The notes under the pieces are model-generated. The model was not told the origin of the DNA and did no database searches. It saw nothing but the letters and a program-made list of their open reading frames with translations. The position numbers and the translations under genes are program-made. DNA of 64,000 bases from Pseudomonas massiliensis (GTDB taxonomy: Bacteria > Pseudomonadota > Gammaproteobacteria > Pseudomonadales > Pseudomonadaceae), in NCBI RefSeq assembly GCF_000826105.1, contig NZ_CCYK01000004.1, positions 396,001 through 460,000 of the forward strand. The letters run 5' to 3'. Numbering within the stretch: position 1 is the first letter of the stretch; every line of letters starts with the position of its first letter. This document shows, in pieces, positions 1 through 7,261 of the stretch.

Positions 1-133
1 GCTTGTTCACCGTGGCCCAGGCCCGCGCTTCGGCCTGGCCTTCAGACATGCCTTTGCGCTCGTAGCTCTCCTCGATGTGCTCGGCCTTGCGTTTCTGCTT
101 GTCGGTATATTTGTCCTTGTCCCCACGTGGCAT
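1..133 (-). CDS. Small conserved hypothetical protein, C-terminus cut by window edge
   Basis: The ATG at 133 opens a frame that runs off the left edge, so 44 residues are visible, beginning MPRGDKDKYTDKQKRKAEHI. The start follows a purine-rich ribosome site (GGGAGAA, on the minus strand). The protein is very hydrophilic, rich in Lys, Asp, Glu and Arg, with no membrane segment. I recall it as a small conserved Pseudomonas family sometimes labelled plasmid stabilization protein; that name has no functional support here. Function unknown. Confidence 0.7.
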   Translation of the reverse strand, partial: MPRGDKDKYTDKQKRKAEHIEESYERKGMSEGQAEARAWATVNK

Positions 134-305
134 TGTGGTTCTCCCGGTTGTGTACCTATAGCTATTGAAGCCGAGCGGGGCGCGAAGTGCCGCCGGTCTG
201 GACCAATGGTTGTCCCTTGGGCTCGGTCTTGCAGGCGCGGACGGCACACCCTCGCTAGCACATTGAAGGGCGCATGTTGACGCCAAGCCCGGAACATAGG
301 GCTTT

Positions 306-1676
306 TCAGGACCTACGGGCAGCGTCTCCAGCATCGAATTTGCGCAACCGCAGGTTCATACGCAGGCCATGAAGATGATTTTCCGCCCACATCTCTCCGC
401 CCTGTAAGCGAACCATGCTTCTGGCGATGGCTAGGCCCAGGCCAAAACCATCGCCGCCAGGGCGGTCCGTATGGAGCCGCACGAAGGGCTCGAAAATAGT
501 TTCAAGGGAGGCTTGCGCAATACCTGGGCCATCGTCATCCACCCACAGATGCCAATACGTATTGCAGGCGGCGCCGCCTAACCGGATGTGCCCATCGGCC
601 GGTGAGTAGCGAATGGCATTGCGGACAACGTTTTCCAACGCTTGGACGATACCGTTCAGGTGCGCACTGATGATGCATGGGCCAGGCAGGCTCATGATAA
701 ACCGGTCCGCCTCCCAGCCACTTTCGAAACATGCGTTTTCCGTGATCAGTTCCCATACCCGCTCGACATCGATCGGTTCGAGCGGCAAGCGTGGGCGTTC
801 AGTATCCAGCCAAACCAACTCCAATGTGTTATCTACGAGATGACGCATGGCCGTGATTTCTTTGTCGAGCCTCTGCCTTAAGGAGGCTTCATCCAGCTCG
901 TTTTCATTGGCGATCTGGAGGCGGCTCAATGGCGTTCGTAATTCATGAGAAAGGCAGCGCAGGAGGTTGCGCTGGAAGGCAACCGTTTCGGCCAAGCGAT
1001 CAGCCATATGGTTGAATGCCCTGCCCAGATCGCCCAGTTCATCTTTGCGCATCGTAATGGAAGGTTCGATACGGCGGTCCAGATCGTTCGCGCGAAGCGC
1101 ATTGGCCTGATCCTGCAACGAGGCCAGGGGGGTGATGAGCATCCTGTAGAGCGAAACTCCCAACACCAGAGCGAGCAAGGAAGGTACCAGGCCATGCAAC
1201 AGAAACTGTGACCATGGGTTGAAGGCGGAAGGAAACATGCGGGCAGGCAATTGGAGAATCAGTTGGCCATTTACCGGAGGGGCCAAGCCAACGCTCACGT
1301 AGGGCATTTGTGGCGAGCGTCGACTCATGGGCATGTCCAGGCCACGGACAAACGTCAGGTTATGTGCCTCCTCAGCGGTCAAGGAGCGGCTCCCCAAAGG
1401 ACGTAGATCGTTTCCTACCACTATTGCCCATACGCTTTCTCGGCTGGAGAAGTCCCGTAGCCATCGATCGATGCCAGCCTGGCCCTGGCTGAGCCAGGCC
1501 CTGCGAGCCTCCCTGCCATAATCTCGAAGCTCGGCTTGCGCCGGCGCAGATAGCCGATAGACCTGTTGTTCTACCTGATAGCCCCATGAACGCCCGACCC
1601 AGACGACTATCAGGCACAAGCTCACCAGAAAACCCGACAGCTTCCAAAGCAAGGAATGCCGGCCAGGTACCTTCAC
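306..1676 (-). CDS. pfeS: Sensor histidine kinase, PfeS-like (enterobactin-responsive two-component system)
   Basis: A 456-residue inner-membrane histidine kinase. A first membrane segment lies at about residues 13-32 and a second at about 158-180, enclosing a periplasmic sensor of roughly 125 residues. A HAMP linker follows (about 180-232), then the H-box CLSHELRTPL with His244, the N-box around Asn353, and the ATP-binding glycine motifs DDGPG (381-385) and GFGLGLA (410-416). All catalytic motifs are intact. It overlaps the upstream response regulator by 4 bp, so the two are translationally coupled. The PfeS assignment rests on the divergent neighbour, a PfeA-type enterobactin receptor; in P. 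aeruginosa PfeRS activates pfeA. The sensor domain itself does not reveal the ligand. Confidence 0.8.
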   Translation of the reverse strand: MKVPGRHSLLWKLSGFLVSLCLIVVWVGRSWGYQVEQQVYRLSAPAQAELRDYGREARRAWLSQGQAGIDRWLRDFSSRESVWAIVVGNDLRPLGSRSLTAEEAHNLTFVRGLDMPMSRRSPQMPYVSVGLAPPVNGQLILQLPARMFPSAFNPWSQFLLHGLVPSLLALVLGVSLYRMLITPLASLQDQANALRANDLDRRIEPSITMRKDELGDLGRAFNHMADRLAETVAFQRNLLRCLSHELRTPLSRLQIANENELDEASLRQRLDKEITAMRHLVDNTLELVWLDTERPRLPLEPIDVERVWELITENACFESGWEADRFIMSLPGPCIISAHLNGIVQALENVVRNAIRYSPADGHIRLGGAACNTYWHLWVDDDGPGIAQASLETIFEPFVRLHTDRPGGDGFGLGLAIARSMVRLQGGEMWAENHLHGLRMNLRLRKFDAGDAARRS

Positions 1677-2365
1677 GAAGCCGTATCCAAGAGTATGTAG
1701 CCTTCTCCCCAGACCGTATCTATACGCCCAGGCCAGCCGATAGCCGCGAGTTTGCGTCGCACGTGGCTGATGTGAAGATCAAGAACCCGATCCTGGCGGG
1801 CATACGGGCGGTGAAGTACATGTTGGTAGAGGTGGGCCTTGCTCAACACTTTGCCAGGGTACCTTTGCATGGCTTGGAGCAAGCGAAGTTCTATCGGAGT
1901 AAGGTCGGCCGAGGAATGATCCGCCTGGGTGTCAGGTTGGGCTGCATCTGGCGCCGGATTGGTCCGCTGAGTTTGCGCTCGTTCATAGGTCACCCGACGT
2001 AGCAGAGCATCGACCCGAACATCCAGCTCCTTGATGCTGAAGGGTTTGGGCAGGTAGTCGTCGGCACCCTGGCTGAAGCCTGTGATGCGGTCTTGCTCTG
2101 CGCCCAAGGCTGACATCAGGATTACCGGTACCCGGCACCGCTGCCTAAGGGCTTCGAGGAGCTCCAGGCCGTTCCCGCCAGGGAGCATGATGTCCATGAG
2201 AACCAGGTCTACGTTGTCCGCGCAGGCAAGTTCGAGAAACCCTTCGACGTCGAGTTTGACAACAGTGTCGAATCCTCGTCGGCAAAAGTGTTGATGAAGG
2301 TGACTCGCCAGCATCGGATCGTCTTCGATTGCAACGATCCGCTTGCGAGCATCAAGGTAGGGCAT
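1673..2365 (-). CDS. pfeR: OmpR/PhoB-family response regulator, PfeR-like
   Basis: A 230-residue response regulator. The N-terminal receiver domain has the acidic pair Asp15/Asp16, the phosphoacceptor Asp58 in the context LVLMDIMLP, and the conserved Lys in PKPFS. A linker of about 25 residues precedes a C-terminal winged-helix DNA-binding domain (about 150-228). It is the first gene of the pair, is followed by the kinase with a 4-bp overlap, and is transcribed away from the TonB receptor at 2728. Expected role, from the Pfe system of P. aeruginosa: activation of the receptor gene when ferric enterobactin is present. OmpR-family membership is certain; the Pfe identity is inferred from synteny. 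Confidence 0.8.
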   Translation of the reverse strand: MPYLDARKRIVAIEDDPMLASHLHQHFCRRGFDTVVKLDVEGFLELACADNVDLVLMDIMLPGGNGLELLEALRQRCRVPVILMSALGAEQDRITGFSQGADDYLPKPFSIKELDVRVDALLRRVTYERAQTQRTNPAPDAAQPDTQADHSSADLTPIELRLLQAMQRYPGKVLSKAHLYQHVLHRPYARQDRVLDLHISHVRRKLAAIGWPGRIDTVWGEGYILLDTAS

Positions 2366-2727
2366 AGAAAGACTTTAAGATGTGATCAATTCGCATTTGC
2401 ATCGAAAATCTACTGTGTATGGTCTTTCGCTGCAAGGTTTGCCTTCAATGTTTGCTCCTGTGCCCAGCGCGCGCATTGAGTCACTGCAAAGGACGAAGAC
2501 GACAGCGCGTAATTGAAGCCCCCCAAATCAAGCGCTAACTTGGTCCGGGTCGTAACGAATGACGAAGCAGGAAAGGGGGTTGAGTAACATAACCGATACG
2601 CTCGGTAAAATTTGTAAATGATCTTTAATCACATTCGATATTGATTATCATCTGCGCCGACCGGGCTGCCTCGTGGCCCAGATGCGCCGACGTTTTCGGC
2701 GGGTTTGACGCATTCGGATATCGCATT
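2366..2727. promoter_or_regulatory. Divergent control region between pfeRS and pfeA
   Basis: About 360 bases without a convincing gene. The right part is AT-rich and holds a Fur-box match (2637-2655). Just upstream, TTTGTAA (about 2611) and CTTTAAT (about 2623) sit about 12 bp apart and could be OmpR-type half-sites for PfeR, but this is weak. I could not assign confident -35/-10 elements. The long pfeA frame can be read back to a TTG at 2641 inside this region, but that codon lies within the Fur box and is an unlikely start. Confidence 0.5.
2637..2655 (+). promoter_or_regulatory. Fur box upstream of pfeA
   Basis: The 19-mer starting GATATTGATTATCAT matches the classical Fur consensus GATAATGATAATCATTATC at 14 of 19 positions, including the whole TGAT-ATCAT core. 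It lies about 73 bp before the chosen pfeA start, where iron-bound Fur would block transcription. This fits an iron-repressed siderophore receptor. Confidence 0.7.
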
Positions 2728-4980
2728 GTGAATTTGTTTTTTTCCAAATCACCATTGGCCTTAGCCCTGCTGGCTGCCGCTTTGCCTACCGCCTTGGCCG
2801 CTGCACAGACGCCAACCGATCCCTCGGTTTCGCAGGCAGGGACCAGCAGCGAGGTATTGCTGGACCCAACACTTGTCACTGCTGAGCAAGAGCTGAAACA
2901 AGCTCCCGGGGTCTCGGTGATTACCGCCGAAGATATTCGTAAGGCGCCGCCTGTAAATGATCTTTCCGACATCATTCGGAAAATGCCCGGGGTCAACCTC
3001 ACGGGCAACAGCGCCAGCGGGGTTCGTGGCAACAACCGCCAGATCGATATCCGAGGAATGGGCCCGGAGAATACGCTGATCCTGGTGGATGGATTGCCAG
3101 TGACTTCGCGCAACTCCATTCGTTATGGGCGTACCGGTGATCGAGACACCCGAGGCGATACCAATTGGGTACCCGCCGAGCAAGTGGAGCGCATCGAGGT
3201 GATCCGCGGCCCAGCGGCGGCTCGCTATGGTAATGGCGCGGCGGGCGGGGTGGTGAACATCATCACCAAGGCGCCGACCAAGGAAACCCATGGCACTTTC
3301 AGCGTGTATACCAGCATGCCCAAGGACAGTGACGAGGGCGCTACCAAGAGGGCGAACTTTGGTCTCAGTGGGCCTCTGACCGATCGTCTTTCCTACCGCA
3401 TGTACGGCAATCTGAGCAAGACCGACCGCGACAGCAGTGATATCAATGAGGGCCATGAAGCCGAAGGCGAGGCTGCGGCGGCTGGCGCTGAAGGCGTGCG
3501 CAATGCTGATTTCAACGGTCGGCTCACTTGGAAACTCGACGATCGTCAGAGCCTGGACATGGACGCGGCCTTTAGCCGCCAGGGCAACATTTACGCCGGC
3601 GACACCCAATACAACTACGATCTACAGAGCAACCCCAAGGCTGCCAGTGCCAGCCCTTGGGTGGGGCGGGAAACCAACAAGTTGTACCGGCAGAATTTTG
3701 CGCTTACCCATAACGGCGACTGGGACTTCGGCACCAGCAAATTCTTCGTACAGTACGAACACACCCGCAACCGGAGGCTCGACGAAGGCCTGACCGGGGG
3801 AGTTGAAGGGACTATCAATTCCACCGACTTTTCGACCAGCGATCTGAAGAGTTACCTTGCTCACGGCGAATTCAACCTGCCGTTGGCCACCACTTTCGAG
3901 CAAACCCTGACAGTGGGCGGCGAATGGAACCGTCAAGAGCTCGATGACCCCGCTTCGACCAGCCAGGCACTATCCTCGGGCAGCTATTGGAGTGGTAGCA
4001 CAGGCAGTGACAGCATCGCTGGCGTTCCGTCCGGAACCCGAAGCAGCGCAACCGGGGCTACCATCGGCTCACTCTTCCTCGAAGATAACCTGGAGCCGTG
4101 GGCCGGCACGGTACTTACGCCTGGGCTGCGAATGGATCAGCACAGTGACTTCGGTGTCAACTGGTCGCCAAGCTTCAACCTGTCGCAGCGGCTGACCGAG
4201 GACTTCACCCTCAAGGCGGGTATCGCCCGTGCTTTCAAGGCGCCTAACCTCTATCAGCTCAACCCCAACTACCTATTGCTCAGTTCCGGTAATGGTTGCC
4301 CGGTAGGCAGCAGCGGCAGCTGCTATATCCTTGGCAATGAAGACTTGAAGGCTGAGACCAGTGTAAACAAAGAGCTGGGTATCGAATTCAAGCGCGACGG
4401 CTATATCGCCGGACTGACCTTTTTCCGCAACGATTACCACAACAAAGTGGTCGCCGGTACCGATGTGCTCGGTTATTCCTCGGCCGGCAACATGATTCTC
4501 AAATGGGTCAATGCCAAGAAAGCGGTCACTCAAGGGCTCGAGGCCAACCTGACCGTGCCGGTAACCGACTCGGTAACCTGGACCACAAATGCCACCTACA
4601 TGATGAAAAACGAGGATCTGGACACCGGCAACGTGCTGTCGATGATCCCCAAATATACCGTCAACAGCATGTTGGACTGGCAGGCCACGGAAAAACTCTC
4701 TACTCAGCTGAGCGTGACAAGCTACGGCCGGCAGAAGCCACCGACGACTGGTACCACCAAGGTAGATGCTGCCGGCGTAGTCACGGACGAAGTGGGTAGC
4801 TACAGCCTGGTGAATCTGAATATGAGTTATCAGCTAACCAAGAACCTTCGAGTAGGCGGGGGTGTCACCAACCTGTTCGACAAGAAGCTGTACCGTGCTG
4901 GTAACTCGAACTCTGCTGGCGCGGCGACCTATAACCAACATGGGCAGGCCCTGTACTTTACGACCACCGCATCGTTTTAG
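2728..4980 (+). CDS. pfeA: TonB-dependent ferric enterobactin receptor, PfeA/FepA family
   Basis: An outer-membrane siderophore receptor of 750 residues from the chosen GTG start; P. aeruginosa PfeA is of similar length. The signal peptide runs through LALALLAAALPTALAAA. The plug domain carries features diagnostic of FepA/PfeA: MPGVNLTGNSASGVRGNNRQ, IDIRGMGPENTLILVDG and RIEVIRGPAAARYGNGAAGG. A 22-strand barrel follows, ending in the C-terminal aromatic LYFTTTASF typical of outer-membrane proteins. The GTG at 2728 is chosen because it places the signal peptide at the N-terminus and leaves the Fur box outside the gene; no strong ribosome site helps the choice. Expected substrate is ferric enterobactin or a related catecholate. 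Confidence 0.88.
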   Translation: MNLFFSKSPLALALLAAALPTALAAAQTPTDPSVSQAGTSSEVLLDPTLVTAEQELKQAPGVSVITAEDIRKAPPVNDLSDIIRKMPGVNLTGNSASGVRGNNRQIDIRGMGPENTLILVDGLPVTSRNSIRYGRTGDRDTRGDTNWVPAEQVERIEVIRGPAAARYGNGAAGGVVNIITKAPTKETHGTFSVYTSMPKDSDEGATKRANFGLSGPLTDRLSYRMYGNLSKTDRDSSDINEGHEAEGEAAAAGAEGVRNADFNGRLTWKLDDRQSLDMDAAFSRQGNIYAGDTQYNYDLQSNPKAASASPWVGRETNKLYRQNFALTHNGDWDFGTSKFFVQYEHTRNRRLDEGLTGGVEGTINSTDFSTSDLKSYLAHGEFNLPLATTFEQTLTVGGEWNRQELDDPASTSQALSSGSYWSGSTGSDSIAGVPSGTRSSATGATIGSLFLEDNLEPWAGTVLTPGLRMDQHSDFGVNWSPSFNLSQRLTEDFTLKAGIARAFKAPNLYQLNPNYLLLSSGNGCPVGSSGSCYILGNEDLKAETSVNKELGIEFKRDGYIAGLTFFRNDYHNKVVAGTDVLGYSSAGNMILKWVNAKKAVTQGLEANLTVPVTDSVTWTTNATYMMKNEDLDTGNVLSMIPKYTVNSMLDWQATEKLSTQLSVTSYGRQKPPTTGTTKVDAAGVVTDEVGSYSLVNLNMSYQLTKNLRVGGGVTNLFDKKLYRAGNSNSAGAATYNQHGQALYFTTTASF

Positions 4981-5010
4981 CCGCGGGCTGGTGACTTTCC
5001 AAGGGTAGGC

Positions 5011-5030
5011 GTCGAGCCGCCAGGCTCGAC
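5011..5030 (+). terminator. Hairpin after pfeA
   Basis: Perfect 8-bp inverted repeat GTCGAGCC / GGCTCGAC with a 4-base loop, 30 bp after the pfeA stop and just before the end of the convergent Fic gene. There is no clear U-tract, so it may be a weak or bidirectional terminator. Confidence 0.5.
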
Positions 5031-5043
5031 CAGGCCTTTGCTG

Positions 5044-6189
5044 TCAGTCACCCGCATGGCTGCGATGTTCGAACCCTGGCCCAGCTATTTGGTAGCGCGT
5101 ACTCCGCCCCCCACCCGGCAGTCGCTCCAGGCATCCTTTGCTCAGCAGATCGGCCAAATGCCGGGTGGCCGTCGCCTTCGAGACCTTCGCTACTGCCTGA
5201 TACTGGGCCGCGCTGATGCCGTTTTCGAAGCCCCGCTCGCCGCCATCCAGCAGTCGGTTTAGCACTTTGACCTGCTCCGGCGATAGCTCGCTGCCACGGT
5301 GGGCCTGCCAGAATCGCGCCTTGGCGACTACCCGGTCGATACGGGCAAGGGCAGCTTGCTGGCTGCGCAATAGCGTGTGCAAGAACCATTGTAGCCAGGG
5401 CGTGATGTCCAGGCTGCCTCGCTGAGAGGTTTCCAAGATGCGGTAGTAGCCGGCGCGGTCGTCGAGGATGCAGGCAGACATCGCATAAAGACGGATGCCT
5501 TCGTTGTCGGCTTGCGCCAAGGCCAGGTCGGTCAGGGCGCGGGTGAGGCGGCCGTTGCCGTCATCGAAGGGGTGGAGCGTCACGAACCAGAAGTGAGCGA
5601 TACCGGCGCGTAGCAATGGGTCAAGGGCGGCGTCTTCACGGCTGCTAGCGAACCAGGTCAGGAATTCGGCCAACTGCTGTTCTAGGCCCTGGCGAGGTGG
5701 GGCTTGGAAGTGGACAGTGGGTTGGTCAAGGCGACCCGATACTACCTGCATCGGATAAGGCCCCCGGAGTTCGCCGATGCGGATTGGCTCCGCCATTAGC
5801 GAGGTTTCCATGGGGAACAACCAGCGATGCCAGCGAAACAGCCGCTCCTGTGTCAAGGCCTGGTCGTAGTTGCCGGTGGCGTCCATCAACAGTTCGGCCA
5901 ACCCCTCGCTGCGCGGACTGGGCTGCCCGGTATCGGCCACGCCGAGCCGACGGGCGAGGGAAGAGCGCACGGAGCCGACGTTGAGCTGTTCTCCTTCGAT
6001 GGCCGAGGAGGTCACGATATTCTGCAGAAGGGCGTTCAGTTGCTGTTGTCTGTCCGCTGCCCCTTCCACGCTCCCGGCCAGGCCGAGCAAGCGGCCTTGC
6101 GCCTGGGCACATGCCCTGAGCTGAGGCGCAAGTGCGTCAGCGTTCCAAGTAAAGGCCGGCCATGCCTTGTGTTGCCAGATCCAGAGCAT
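5044..6189 (-). CDS. Class II Fic-domain protein with C-terminal winged helix
   Basis: A 381-residue protein from the ATG at 6189 (MLWIWQHKAW), the usual start region of this family. Near the N-terminus the segment SSAIEGEQL matches the inhibitory motif (S/T)xxxE(G/N), which marks a class II Fic protein that blocks its own ATP site. The core carries the complete catalytic motif HPFDDGNGR (His at about 206). The C-terminal 70 residues look like a winged helix (SAAQYQAVAKVSKATATRHL). Family knowledge: such enzymes usually AMPylate target proteins; the target is unknown. ATGs at 6204 and 6243 are also in frame; none has a good ribosome site, and the 6243 ATG lies inside a palindromic repeat, which argues for a start downstream. 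Stand-alone, convergent to pfeA. Confidence 0.85.
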   Translation of the reverse strand: MLWIWQHKAWPAFTWNADALAPQLRACAQAQGRLLGLAGSVEGAADRQQQLNALLQNIVTSSAIEGEQLNVGSVRSSLARRLGVADTGQPSPRSEGLAELLMDATGNYDQALTQERLFRWHRWLFPMETSLMAEPIRIGELRGPYPMQVVSGRLDQPTVHFQAPPRQGLEQQLAEFLTWFASSREDAALDPLLRAGIAHFWFVTLHPFDDGNGRLTRALTDLALAQADNEGIRLYAMSACILDDRAGYYRILETSQRGSLDITPWLQWFLHTLLRSQQAALARIDRVVAKARFWQAHRGSELSPEQVKVLNRLLDGGERGFENGISAAQYQAVAKVSKATATRHLADLLSKGCLERLPGGGRSTRYQIAGPGFEHRSHAGD

Positions 6190-6212
6190 GGCTCGAGCCC
6201 GCATAGACAAAG

Positions 6213-6277
6213 ATGAGCCGAATAATAGCGCTATTCGGCTCATTTAGTGAGCCGAATAGGGTGTTGATTCGGCTCAT
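6213..6277. repeat. Array of four GAGCCGAAT half-sites at the Fic gene start
   Basis: Two tandem inverted repeats. The first runs from ATGAGCCGAAT (6213-6223) to ATTCGGCTCAT (6233-6243); the second from TGAGCCGAAT (6248-6257) to ATTCGGCTCA (6267-6276). The centre of the first also contains the palindrome AATAGCGCTATT (6224-6235). All four arms are essentially identical. The array covers the region from which the Fic gene must be transcribed; a TATTAT on the minus strand (6227-6222) could be its -10 box. It looks like a paired operator, possibly for the Fic protein's own winged helix. Confidence 0.8.
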
Positions 6278-6391
6278 GGCATGATGATTAAGAGTAGAGG
6301 GGCGCGTCCTGCCCTTGGGCTTGGCTTGCGCTTTCGCCAGCTTCGTTGGCCTCCACAGCCCCGTCATGTCGAGGCTGTGAGCCGCTCGCGA

Positions 6392-7015
6392 TCAGCCCTT
6401 GGCCGTCAGGGCCGAATAGCTGTTCATCAGGTTGCGGTAGTTGGGGATGCGCTGGGACAGCAGGTTGCCCAGGCCTTCGATATCGTTGCGCCAGTCGCGA
6501 TGCAGTTCACAGGCGACACTGAACCAGTTCATCAACTGCGCGCCGGCGGCGGTCATGCGTGCCCAGGACGCTTGTTGCACGGTTTCATTGAAGGTGCCGG
6601 AGGCATCAGTGACCACGAACACATCGAAGCCTTCCGCCAGGGCAGAGAGGGTGGGGAAGGCCACGCACACATCGGTGACCACACCGGCGATGATCAGCTG
6701 CTTGCGGCCGGTGGCCTTGATCGCCTTGACGAAGTCTTCGTTATCCCACGCATTGATTTGGCCGGGGCGGGGAATGTAGGGCGCGTCCGGGAACATTTCT
6801 TTCAGTTCCGGCACCAGTGGGCCGTTGGGGCCTTGCTCGAAGCTGGTGGTCAGGATGGTGGGCAGACCAAAGAACTTGCCGCAGTCGGCCAGGGCCAGCA
6901 CGTTGTTCTTGAACTCGTTGGGCGAAAAATCCTGCACCAGGGAAATCAGGCCGGTCTGGTGGTCGACCAGCAGCAGTACGGCGTCGTTCTTGTCCAGGCG
7001 CTTGTAGGTAGTCAT
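6392..7015 (-). CDS. ycaC: Isochorismatase-family hydrolase, YcaC-like
   Basis: A 207-residue cysteine hydrolase of the isochorismatase fold, close in length and sequence style to YcaC. Visible features are the catalytic Asp in LLLVDHQTG near residue 19 and the nucleophile region IAGVVTDVCVAFPTLSA. The start at 7015 is supported by the ribosome site AAAGGAA eight bases upstream; the frame stays open another 114 bases but has no comparable site there. YcaC homologues form octamers of unsettled substrate. No operon partners: the flanking genes have long gaps. Confidence 0.85.
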   Translation of the reverse strand: MTTYKRLDKNDAVLLLVDHQTGLISLVQDFSPNEFKNNVLALADCGKFFGLPTILTTSFEQGPNGPLVPELKEMFPDAPYIPRPGQINAWDNEDFVKAIKATGRKQLIIAGVVTDVCVAFPTLSALAEGFDVFVVTDASGTFNETVQQASWARMTAAGAQLMNWFSVACELHRDWRNDIEGLGNLLSQRIPNYRNLMNSYSALTAKG

Positions 7016-7189
7016 GTCAGTATTCCTTTGATCGAGAGTGATGGGGATGTGCGCTAGCGGTGGTGTTAGCCAGTGGCCGCTGCATGTGAGGTACTTTAGG
7101 GATTGGCTTGGAAAGGAACAATTAGGCAAAAAAGGGAAGTACTGATTCTAATAAAGGGACAATTGGCGCGCAGGTAGGCTTGGCTGTTT

Positions 7190-7252
7190 CGCCAGCTTCG
7201 CTGGCGCCGACAACGCTGGCGAAGGCGGCGGTCAGAGCCGATTCGCCAGCGT
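7190..7252. repeat. REP-like inverted repeats / terminator after the RTX gene
   Basis: Two stem-loops built on the same CGCTGGCGAA theme: CGCCAG-cttcg-CTGGCG (7190-7206), and ACGCTGGCGAA (7213-7223) pairing perfectly with TTCGCCAGCGT (7242-7252). They lie just beyond the stop codon of the RTX gene (7262, minus strand) and resemble the REP-type hairpins frequent in Pseudomonas intergenic DNA. They may also stop transcription of the RTX gene. Confidence 0.6.
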
Positions 7253-7261
7253 CACAGGTAC

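Noticed and set aside
2641..2727. N-terminal extension of the TonB receptor from TTG at 2641
   Set aside because: The TTG is inside the Fur box and the extension hides a clean signal peptide.
6190..6367. Upstream frames encoding MSRI-type peptides before the Fic gene
   Set aside because: They are translations of palindromic repeat arms with no ribosome site.
6281..7057. 258-codon plus-strand frame opposite ycaC
   Set aside because: It is the antisense shadow of a clearly recognisable isochorismatase-family gene.
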